Notes under the pieces: generated by a model
Told to the model about the DNA's origin: nothing
Databases searched by the model: none
What the model saw: only the letters and a program-made list of their open reading frames with translations
Assembly (NCBI GenBank): GCA_028291265.1
Contig: JAQGIK010000178.1
Location: 1-52,237 of the forward strand
Source of the DNA: Caulobacter sp.
GTDB taxonomy: Bacteria > Pseudomonadota > Alphaproteobacteria > Caulobacterales > Caulobacteraceae
DNA length: 52,237 nucleotides
Direction: 5' to 3'
Shown: positions 8,234 to 15,544 of the stretch, piece after piece
Layout of the letters: every line of letters starts with the position of its first letter
Position numbering within the stretch: the first letter of the stretch is position 1
Translations under genes and position numbers: made by a program

Positions 8234-8322
8234 GATCCGCTCCCCGCGATTCGATTTCGCCCCCGATCATGCTCGGAACGGGGGCGGAATTAGCCCCCTA
8301 TAGGGCAAGCCGAGCACGGGAG

Positions 8323-8340
8323 TGTCGCAAAGTTGCGACA
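8323..8340. promoter_or_regulatory. Perfect palindrome upstream of TonB receptor
   Basis: TGTCGCAAAGTTGCGACA is an 8-2-8 perfect inverted repeat located about 190 bases before the receptor start and about 90 bases before the divergent glycosyltransferase start. It has the form of a dimeric regulator operator. The rest of the 298-base divergent intergenic region holds no other gene I can support. Confidence 0.5.
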
Positions 8341-8531
8341 AGGCGTCTCAATTCGGTCCCAAAGTCTTAACGCCCGCTTGTGCCGGAAAGCCGTGCGGTT
8401 ACAAGGTGCTTCCGTGGTGATGGGGCATGTCCACGGTCACCAAAGCTTTGCAATCGGGCGCTATTGGGGCGGCCAAATCCGCCATCGGGGGCTCAAATCG
8501 GGCGCCTCGTCGGGATGACAGGGGATACCTA

Positions 8532-11045
8532 ATGAGAAACTACAAGCTCGCCATCGTGGCGACGACGGCTCTGGTCGGCAGCCTGTTCGCCACCGGCGCC
8601 TTTGCGCAATCCACCGGTACGAACGAGGTCGAAGAAGTCCAGATCGTCGCGACCGCCGGTCTGCCGAACATCGACGGCGTGATCACGGCGGAAACCGCCC
8701 CGAAGGCCAAGGCCTCGATCGACCAGGAGTTCATCTCCACCCAGCAGACCGGTCAGACCGTCATCCAGAGCCTGAACCTGACCCCCGGCCTGAACTTCAC
8801 CAACTCCGACCCCTACGGTTCGTCGGGCGGTAACCTGCGGATCCGCGGCTTCGACGGCAACCGCATCTCGCTGACTTTCGACGGCATCCCGCTGAACGAC
8901 ACCGGCAACTACGCCATCTTCACCAACCAGCAGCTCGACCCGGAACTGGTCTCGCGCGCCAGCGTCAACATGGGCACGACCGACGTCGACAGCCCGACCG
9001 CGTCGGCCACCGGCGGCACCATCAACTACATCTCGCTGAAGCCCTCGACCGAATTCGGCGGCCGCATCGTCGGCTCGCTCGGCGAGTTCAACTACGGCCG
9101 CATCTTCGGCATCATCGAAACCGGTGAAATCACCCCGATCGGCACCACCGCCTGGCTGTCGGCTTCCTACCAGAAGTACGACAAGTTCAAGGGCCCGGGC
9201 GACCTCGAGAAGCAACAGATCAACGGCAAGGTCTACCAGCCGATCGGCGACAACGGCGACTTCGTCTCGCTGGCCTTCCACTACAACGAAAACCGCAACG
9301 CCTTCTACCGGACGGCCACCATGGCCACCTTCCGCACGAGCGGCCTGGATTTCGATAACAACGCCGACTACGTCCCGAACACCCCGGACGCCGGCATCGC
9401 CGACGTCGATTTCGCGGACAACACCAACTACTACGGCGTGCGCATCAATCCGTCGAACACCGGCAACATCCGCGCCCAGTCGAAGTTCACCTTCATTCCC
9501 GACACCCTGACCTTCACCCTGGACAGCGCCGTGCAGTACACGCTGGCCAACGGCGGCGGTTCGACCACGGTGGCGGAAAACTCGGCCCTGGTGCGCGGTG
9601 ACGAAGTCTCCAAGCCGGCCGGCGTGGACCTCAACGGCGACGGCGACATCCTCGACACCGTCCGCTTCTACACCCCGAACACCACAAACACCCGCCGCTA
9701 CACGACGCTGGCCTCGCTGATCTGGAACATCAACGACAGCAACACGGTCCGCTTCGCCTACACCTACGACTTCGGTGATCACCGCCAGACCGGCCACTAC
9801 GGCCGACTGAACCAACTCACCGGTGAGCCGCAGGACGTGTTCGCCGGCAAGGACGGCAACGGCCAGAAGGTCGAGAACGCCGACGGGTACGCCCTGCGCA
9901 CCCGCGACCGTCAGTCCTTCGCCATCCTGAACCAGTTCTCGCTGGAATACCGCGGCAAGTTCTTCGACGACGCTCTGGAAATCAACGTCGGCATCCGCGC
10001 CCCGACCTTCGACCGCGAACTGCACCAGTTCTGCCTCAGCCAGCGCGGCTCGACGACCGTCCTCTGCACGACCCAGAAAACCTACCCGGGCGACCTGGAC
10101 ACCGTGACCCCGGGCGTGCAGTCGAACCCGAACGTCGTCTCGCTGGTTCCGGCCGGCACGGGCACCCTCTACATCGTGCCCTACGACCGTGACGTCAGCT
10201 ACGACGCGATCCTGCCGAACGTCGGCGTGGCCTGGCGCTTCGCCGAAGGCCACACCATCTTCGCCAGCTACGCCGAAGGCCTCTCGGCCCCGCGGACCGA
10301 CAACCTCTACACCGTCGGTTTCGACACCGTGACCAACCAGGTGACCAACTCGGACGTCGAGCCGGAAACCAGCAAGGCCTGGGACTTCGGTTACCGCTTC
10401 AAGTCGCCGACCGTGATCTTCTCGTCGGCCCTGTGGTTCAACGAATTCGAGAACCGCATCGTCTCGGCCTTCGATCCGGACCTCGGCTTCAGCGTCGACC
10501 GCAACGTCGGTTCGGTGAAGCTCTGGGGCGTGGACGCGCAAGCCGGCTGGACCCCCAACGAGAAGTTCAGCCTGTACGGCTCGGTCAGCTACACCAACAG
10601 CGAACTGCAGGATAACCTGTCGCTCGGCACCAACCTGGAACTGCCCATCAAGGGCAAGGCCCTGGTTGAAACCCCCGAGTGGATGGCGGCCTTCCGCGCC
10701 CAGTACAACATCACGGAAGACCTGAGCATCTCGCTGCAAGGCAAGCACGTCGGCAACCGCTTCACCACCGACGTCAACGACGAAGAGACCCCGGCCTACA
10801 ACGTGTTCGACATGGACATGCGCTACGACCTGCCCTGGTTCAACGACAAGGGCGCCTACGTCCAGCTGAACGTGACGAACATCTTCGACGAAGAATACTT
10901 CGCCAACATCAGCTCGGGCACCAACAACAAGACCATCCTGGACGTCAACACGACGGCCGCGGTGACCTCGCGCGCTCCGAACACGGCCTTCGTGTCGGTC
11001 GGCGCTCCGCGCACCGTGCAGGTGACCTTCAGCGCCCGCTTCTAG
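8532..11045 (+). CDS. TonB-dependent outer membrane receptor
   Basis: An 837-residue TonB-dependent receptor. The start at 8532 (MRNYKLAIV) gives a clean signal peptide ending GAFAQ; an in-frame ATG at 8427 would add 35 non-signal-like residues and is rejected. The plug domain (about residues 40-180) includes QTVIQSLNLTPGLNFT, LRIRGFDGNRISLTFDGIPL and ATGGTINYISLKPS. The rest is the 22-strand barrel, with TonB-box-like EVEEVQIV near the mature N-terminus and the terminal aromatic signature TFSARF. Substrate is unknown; there is no adjacent transporter or sensor gene to suggest one. A terminator follows at 11075. Confidence 0.95.
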   Translation: MRNYKLAIVATTALVGSLFATGAFAQSTGTNEVEEVQIVATAGLPNIDGVITAETAPKAKASIDQEFISTQQTGQTVIQSLNLTPGLNFTNSDPYGSSGGNLRIRGFDGNRISLTFDGIPLNDTGNYAIFTNQQLDPELVSRASVNMGTTDVDSPTASATGGTINYISLKPSTEFGGRIVGSLGEFNYGRIFGIIETGEITPIGTTAWLSASYQKYDKFKGPGDLEKQQINGKVYQPIGDNGDFVSLAFHYNENRNAFYRTATMATFRTSGLDFDNNADYVPNTPDAGIADVDFADNTNYYGVRINPSNTGNIRAQSKFTFIPDTLTFTLDSAVQYTLANGGGSTTVAENSALVRGDEVSKPAGVDLNGDGDILDTVRFYTPNTTNTRRYTTLASLIWNINDSNTVRFAYTYDFGDHRQTGHYGRLNQLTGEPQDVFAGKDGNGQKVENADGYALRTRDRQSFAILNQFSLEYRGKFFDDALEINVGIRAPTFDRELHQFCLSQRGSTTVLCTTQKTYPGDLDTVTPGVQSNPNVVSLVPAGTGTLYIVPYDRDVSYDAILPNVGVAWRFAEGHTIFASYAEGLSAPRTDNLYTVGFDTVTNQVTNSDVEPETSKAWDFGYRFKSPTVIFSSALWFNEFENRIVSAFDPDLGFSVDRNVGSVKLWGVDAQAGWTPNEKFSLYGSVSYTNSELQDNLSLGTNLELPIKGKALVETPEWMAAFRAQYNITEDLSISLQGKHVGNRFTTDVNDEETPAYNVFDMDMRYDLPWFNDKGAYVQLNVTNIFDEEYFANISSGTNNKTILDVNTTAAVTSRAPNTAFVSVGAPRTVQVTFSARF

Positions 11046-11074
11046 GCGAGCGCTTCAAGGTTCGAAGTAAAGGC

Positions 11075-11108
11075 AAGGGCGGTCCTCACGGGCCGCCCTT
11101 TTCCTTTG
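11075..11108 (+). terminator. Terminator after TonB receptor
   Basis: AAGGGCGG (11075-11082) pairs with CCGCCCTT (11093-11100), and the hairpin runs into TTTTCCTTT. It starts 30 bases after the receptor stop codon. Confidence 0.8.
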
Positions 11109-11114
11109 CGCGCT

Positions 11115-11133
11115 CCAAACGCTTGACGTTTGG
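11115..11133. promoter_or_regulatory. Palindrome in the aguA upstream region
   Basis: CCAAACG-CTTGA-CGTTTGG is a perfect 7-5-7 inverted repeat centred 37 bases upstream of the aguA start, with TTGACG inside it that could be a -35 element. It is a candidate operator for the aguA-aguB pair. Confidence 0.45.
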
Positions 11134-11160
11134 GAGGACTGGGGCCACTTGCCCCTCCCC

Positions 11161-12162
11161 ATGAAGACCCCTGCTCTCATCCCCGCCGAATGGTCCCCCC
11201 ACCGCGCCATGTGGCTGGGCTATCCCAGCCATGGCGAGCTCTGGCGGGAAGACCTCGAAGCCGCCCGCGTCGAGGTCGCGGCCCTGGCCCGCGCCCTGGC
11301 CGGCCCCGGGGCCGAGCGGGTGCGGCTGCTGGTCTGCGGCGACGAGGCCGAGGCCGACGCCAGGGCCCGGCTGGCCGACACCGCCGGCGTCGAGGTCGTG
11401 CGCGGCCTGTTCGGCGACATCTGGCTGCGCGACACCGGCCCGATCTTCGCCGGGGACGGCCGGGCGCTCGGCTTCAGGTTCAACGGCTGGGGCGGCAAGT
11501 ACGAGATGGAGGGCGACGATCAGGTCGCCGCCCAGATCGCCGCCGCCTCCGGCGCGCCGCTGGCGGAGAATAACTTCATCCTTGAGGGTGGCGCCCTCGA
11601 CCACGACGGCTACGGCACGGTGCTGACCACGGCCCAGTGCCTGCTCAACCCCAACCGCAACCCCGGCTGGGACAAGGCCGCCGCCGAGGCCGCTCTCGGC
11701 GAGGCGCTCGGCGCCAAAAAGGTGCTGTGGCTGGGCGAGGGCCTCAACCGCGACCACACCGACGGCCACGTCGACAACCTGGCCCGCTTCGTCGCCCCCG
11801 GCGTCATCGCCTGCCCGATCGCCTGGGGCCGCCGCGACCCCAACGCCGAGGTCTACGACGAGACGGCGAAGATGCTCGGGGCCATGACCGACGCCCGCGG
11901 CCAGCGCATCCAGATCATGCGCATCCCCTCGCCCGGCTGGACCGTCGACGCCGACGGCGAGATGGTCCCGGCCAGCCACATGAACTTCATCATCGCCAAC
12001 AAGGCGGTGATCTGCCCGACCTACGACGAAAAGGCCGGCGCCTTCGCCCTCGACGCCCTGGCCAGCCTGTTCCCCGAACGCAAGGTCATCGGCCTGCCCT
12101 CGACCGCCATCCTCACCGGCGGCGGCAGCTTCCACTGCATCACCCAGCAGGAACCGGCCTGA
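11161..12162 (+). CDS. aguA: Agmatine deiminase
   Basis: A 333-residue agmatine deiminase of the guanidino-group-modifying (PPAD) family, converting agmatine to N-carbamoylputrescine and ammonia. Signatures: PAEWSPHRAMWLGYP at the N-terminus, the GDIWLRDTGPIF block, FNGWGGKYE, NFILEGGALDHDG with substrate-binding acids, RDHTDGHVDN with the catalytic His, and the nucleophile Cys326 in GGSFHCITQQ at the C-terminus. The ATG at 11161 is preferred over an upstream TTG at 11149. It is immediately followed (2 bases) by aguB, giving the complete two-step agmatine-to-putrescine route; no arginine decarboxylase gene is in the window. Confidence 0.96.
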   Translation: MKTPALIPAEWSPHRAMWLGYPSHGELWREDLEAARVEVAALARALAGPGAERVRLLVCGDEAEADARARLADTAGVEVVRGLFGDIWLRDTGPIFAGDGRALGFRFNGWGGKYEMEGDDQVAAQIAAASGAPLAENNFILEGGALDHDGYGTVLTTAQCLLNPNRNPGWDKAAAEAALGEALGAKKVLWLGEGLNRDHTDGHVDNLARFVAPGVIACPIAWGRRDPNAEVYDETAKMLGAMTDARGQRIQIMRIPSPGWTVDADGEMVPASHMNFIIANKAVICPTYDEKAGAFALDALASLFPERKVIGLPSTAILTGGGSFHCITQQEPA

Positions 12163-12164
12163 CG

Positions 12165-13043
<879 letters not shown>

Positions 13044-13049
13044 GAAGAT

Positions 13050-13133
13050 TTCGCCTCTGGTCTCCCTTCTCCCCTTGCGGGAGACGGTGGCCCGAAGGGC
13101 CGGATGAGGGGTCGAAGACCGGTCGAACCGCGC
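13050..13133 (+). repeat. Long inverted repeat, left copy (R1)
   Basis: Begins TTCGCCTC, then the CTCCCTTCTCC hairpin arm, GGCCCGAAGGGCC, and GGATGAGGGGTCGA, ending ACCGCGC. It starts 7 bases after the aguB stop codon. It is the inverted partner of 13641-13725 and a direct-orientation relative of 41947-42005. Confidence 0.85.
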
Positions 13134-13170
13134 ACAAGGCTTCAGCCGCCGCCAGCGGTAGAGATCGTCC

Positions 13171-13650
13171 TTGCCTATCGAGTATGTTCATGTTTTGTTC
13201 AATTTCGAGAGGGCCGACCCGAAACCCAAGCTCGCCCTGGCCCGCCGAATGCGCCGCGCTCCAACCTTTCACGAGGACCTCCTCTGGAAGCTCCTTCGCA
13301 ACCGCCGCCTTGAGCGTCTGAAATTCCGCCGCCAGGTTCCTATCGGCCGCTACGTCGCCGACTTCCTGTGCCTCCGTCACCGCCTGATCATTGAGGCTGA
13401 CGGCCCGTTCCATGACCCCGGGCAGGACGCGATCCGTGACGCCTGGCTGAAATCGCAGGGCTTCCACGTCCTGCGCTTTCCCAACAGCACGGTGTCCAAC
13501 CGACCGAACGAGCTCGTGACCGCCATCCTGAAAGCTGTCGAAACGCCGACCACCTGCGACTTCGATGCCCCCGTCGATCGGTGGACGCTCGACACCGGAG
13601 CGCCCCTGCCACCCGCCTACCTGCAGGTCGAACCGCCGGAGCGCGGCTGA
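13171..13650 (+). CDS. DUF559 domain endonuclease-like protein
   Basis: A DUF559 protein, related to Vsr/PD-(D/E)XK nucleases. Visible order: ARRMRRAPTFHEDLLWKLLRNRRL (helical N-terminus), LKFRRQVPIGRYVADFLC with the nuclease Asp, LIIEADGPFHD with the conserved Glu and Asp, then RDAWLKSQGFHVLRFPN. The Gln often found in EVDGGQH is changed here. The TTG at 13171 (159 aa) is used because the first ATG (13249) would cut into the conserved helix; the start remains uncertain. A ~40-residue tail runs into the right inverted repeat, which contains the stop codon. Biological role of the family is not established; the repeats around it suggest a link to element mobility or repair. Confidence 0.82.
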   Translation: MPIEYVHVLFNFERADPKPKLALARRMRRAPTFHEDLLWKLLRNRRLERLKFRRQVPIGRYVADFLCLRHRLIIEADGPFHDPGQDAIRDAWLKSQGFHVLRFPNSTVSNRPNELVTAILKAVETPTTCDFDAPVDRWTLDTGAPLPPAYLQVEPPERG

Positions 13651-13725
13651 CCCGGTCATCGACCCCTCATCCGGCGCTTCGCGCCACCTTCTCCCGCAAG
13701 GGGAGAAGGGAGCCCCGAGGCGAAC
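13641..13725 (-). repeat. Long inverted repeat, right copy (R2)
   Basis: Reverse-complement partner of 13050-13133; it reads GACCCCTCATCC, GGCGCTTCGCGCC, CCTTCTCCCGCAAGGGGAG and GAGGCGAAC on the + strand. It includes the last codons and the stop of the DUF559 gene and ends 40 bases before the next start codon. Confidence 0.85.
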
Positions 13726-13765
13726 CCTTTCAACGCCCGCTGGCTTCGGGCACCTTCCGATAGAG

Positions 13766-14293
13766 ATGATCACCACCCCTCGCCTCATCCTCCGGTCCTG
13801 GCGCCCGTCAGACCTCGAACCCTGGGTCGCCATGAACGCCGACCCCGAAGTCATGCGGTTCTTTCCCGCCGTGCAGAGCCGCGAGGAGAGCGAGCCGATG
13901 CTGGCCCGTAACCAGGATCACATCGATCGCGAAGGCTTCGGCCTCTGGGCCGTCGAGCGTCGGGCCGACGCGACCTTCCTCGGCTTCACCGGCCTGATGC
14001 GGCTGAAGCCCGACAACCCGCTGCATCCCGGCGTGGAGGCCGGTTGGCGCCTGGCCCGCCACGCCTGGGGCCAGGGCTATGCCTCGGAGGCCGCCGCCGC
14101 TTCCCTCAAGGACGGCTTCGAACGCCTGGGCCTGAAGAGCATCGTCGCCTTCACCGCCACCACCAACCTGCCCTCCCAGGCGGTGATGACCCGCATCGGC
14201 ATGAGCCGCCGCGAAGATCTCGACTTCGACCACCCGGCCCTGCCCGAGGGCCACCCGCTCGAGCGGCATGTGGTCTGGGAAGCAAAGGCCTGA
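13766..14293 (+). CDS. GNAT family N-acetyltransferase
   Basis: A 175-residue GNAT acetyltransferase of the Acetyltransf_3 type. It begins MITTPRLILRSWRPSDLEPWVAM, has DPEVMRFFPA, GFTGLMRL, the acetyl-CoA loop ARHAWGQGYASEAA (about residues 96-109) and TTNLPSQAVMTRIGM. The ATG at 13766 is set by the family N-terminus; upstream codons in frame belong to the repeat. Substrate unknown. It is not related closely enough to the acetyltransferase at 4356 to call a recent duplication by eye. Confidence 0.9.
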   Translation: MITTPRLILRSWRPSDLEPWVAMNADPEVMRFFPAVQSREESEPMLARNQDHIDREGFGLWAVERRADATFLGFTGLMRLKPDNPLHPGVEAGWRLARHAWGQGYASEAAAASLKDGFERLGLKSIVAFTATTNLPSQAVMTRIGMSRREDLDFDHPALPEGHPLERHVVWEAKA

Positions 14294-14304
14294 TCCCACC
14301 CAAC

Positions 14305-14467
14305 CCTGTCATCCTACGGCGCCCGCAGGGCGACCGAAGGACCCATTCGTCCGCCAGGCGCATGGCCTATGAAGGTTCGCGCCGGCCTCGGTGACAGCGC
14401 TCCGGGTCCCGGCGGTTCCGCCCCGACCATGGGTCCTCCGGTCCGCTTCGCGGCCGAAGGATGACAG
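14305..14467. repeat. Inverted-repeat intergenic element, family 3
   Basis: CTGTCATCCTACGG...CGACCGAAGGACCCAT (about 14306-14346) is matched by its imperfect inverted copy ATGGGTCCTCCGGTCCGC...CGAAGGATGACAG (about 14429-14467). The roughly 40-base arms flank about 80 bases. This occupies the first half of the 357-base gap between the convergent acetyltransferase and phosphatase genes; the second half has the phased CTTCAAA array. No gene is supported in the gap. Confidence 0.65.
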
Positions 14468-14536
14468 CGCGGGAAATGCGATAATGGGAGCCCGCTTCGA
14501 TAAGGGCTTCCGATGTCCCATCGCCCCGACGCCGCG

Positions 14537-14598
14537 CTTCAAACCCGCTTCAAAGCCGGCGCACCCCGACTTCAAACCGACTTCAAACAAACTTCAAA
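14537..14598. repeat. Phased CTTCAAA array, 11-bp period
   Basis: The heptamer CTTCAAA occurs at 14537, 14548, 14570, 14581 and 14592. The spacings are 11, 22, 11 and 11 bases, i.e. six 11-base registers with the third one empty. A period of 11 is not a multiple of three, so it is not a peptide repeat. It lies between two convergent genes. Confidence 0.75.
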
Positions 14599-14650
14599 CC
14601 GGCGCGGCCCTAATCCCCTGAATTCCTTGAAAACAGGGGGTCGAACCGGG

Positions 14651-15427
14651 TCAGCTCCCGCAACCCTCGGCGGCCGGCGCCTTTGCGAGTTCGGCGCGGG
14701 CCAGGGCCATGTCGGCCGTGAAGGCCGGCTCGGCGTGCAGGCGCGAGACGGTGGCCGCGGCCATCAGCTGGCCGGCGGTGACGTCGCTCTGGAAGTGGAC
14801 GCCGCAGACCCAGCGGCTGTCGCCGAAGTCGCGGCCGCGGGTGACGGCGGCGCTGGCCTTGTCAGGCGCGAGCTCGGCCAGCACCAGACCCCAGGAGAAG
14901 CCGGCGGCGGCGTGGCCGCTGGGGTAGGAGCCGTTGGTCTTCATCCAGTCCTCGCGGACGACGCAGAGCTTGGCCTCGTCATGGCCGATCATCGGCCGGT
15001 CGCGCTGGTACTTCTTCTTGGCGGCGTTGGTGCTGCCGCCGGCGTCCAGCACGAGGCGGTCGAGCAGGTTGGACAGCACCGGCGTCTTGGCCACGCTGAT
15101 CTCCTTGCCGATGGCGCAGGAGAAGGAACGGTGGGCCTTGTCGCCGAACAGTTCGACGTCGGCGATGGCCTGTTGCCAGCGCGGGCTGCCTTCCAGCGCC
15201 CGGCTGGCGTCGAAGGCGGCGCGGTCGGCCTTGGCCTGTTCCGACCCCGGGGCCGGCGGCGCCCCGACGATGGCCAGGCTGTCGGGCAGCAGGGCCGGGG
15301 CCAGGTAGCCGCCGGCCGGACGCGGCGCGGGGGCCGGAGCCTTGGCGTCTTGCGCCACCGCCCCGCAACCCAGCATCGCCACCCCGGCGACCACCAGCAG
15401 GCCATGCCCGAACGCCTTCACCGACAT
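14651..15427 (-). CDS. PAP2 family acid phosphatase (class A-like), secreted
   Basis: A 258-residue phosphatase of the PAP2 superfamily. The signal region MSVKAFGHGLLVVAGVAMLGCGAVAQ includes a possible lipobox (MLGC), so it may be a lipoprotein or a cleaved periplasmic protein. The three PAP2 motifs are present: KKKYQRDRP (KX6RP), YPSGHAA (PSGH) and SRWVCGVHFQSDV (SRX5HX3D). Class A bacterial acid phosphatases (PhoC-like) share this layout. It is transcribed divergently from the ZnuD-like receptor, and the Zur-type box lies 76 bases upstream of its start, so it could share that control. Confidence 0.93.
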   Translation of the reverse strand: MSVKAFGHGLLVVAGVAMLGCGAVAQDAKAPAPAPRPAGGYLAPALLPDSLAIVGAPPAPGSEQAKADRAAFDASRALEGSPRWQQAIADVELFGDKAHRSFSCAIGKEISVAKTPVLSNLLDRLVLDAGGSTNAAKKKYQRDRPMIGHDEAKLCVVREDWMKTNGSYPSGHAAAGFSWGLVLAELAPDKASAAVTRGRDFGDSRWVCGVHFQSDVTAGQLMAAATVSRLHAEPAFTADMALARAELAKAPAAEGCGS

Positions 15428-15488
15428 CGCAATCCTCCCGAATTCTGCACAACCGACAGACCGCGCGCCGCCGTCCGCGTCAAGTCGC

Positions 15489-15517
15489 TTGACTGGACGA
15501 TATGTTATTTCATAACA
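15489..15517 (+). promoter_or_regulatory. Promoter with Zur-type operator (znuD-like gene)
   Basis: TGTTAT-TTC-ATAACA at 15503-15517 is a perfect 6-3-6 inverted repeat and matches the known proteobacterial Zur core TGTTATANTATAACA in arms and spacing. TTGACT at 15489-15494 is followed 17 bases later by ATAACA (15512-15517), so the operator fills the space between -35 and -10, as expected for a repressor. The box ends 27 bases before the receptor start codon. Confidence 0.85.
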
Positions 15518-15544
15518 CTCCACGATCTCTCGCGGAGCCTCCCC

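Larger units (their letters stand above)
13050..13725. mobile_element. Candidate repeat-bounded element carrying a DUF559 nuclease gene
   Basis: Two inverted repeats of about 84 bases, 13050-13133 and 13641-13725, enclose only the DUF559 gene. By eye I count about ten differences between one repeat and the reverse complement of the other. Each repeat contains two small hairpins (CCTTCTCCC-cttgc-GGGAGAAGG type, and GGCCC-gaa-GGGCC or GGCGC-gaa-GCGCC) followed by GGATGAGGGGTCGA. A second pair of the same repeats, without a gene between them, lies at 41947-42122. I infer an autonomous element here; no target-site duplication was established. Confidence 0.55.

Noticed and set aside
8427..8531. 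Extra 35 residues at the start of the TonB receptor
   Set aside because: They precede a complete signal peptide and are poor in the features of exported proteins; the region is more likely 5'UTR.
13766..14293. Acetyltransferase as cargo of the DUF559 element
   Set aside because: It lies outside the inverted repeats, and the equivalent position at the second repeat pair holds an unrelated gene.
14513..15544. 344-residue N-terminal extension of the ZnuD-like receptor
   Set aside because: It covers the phased repeats and the antisense of the PAP2 gene and the Zur box; the receptor has its own signal peptide at 15545.
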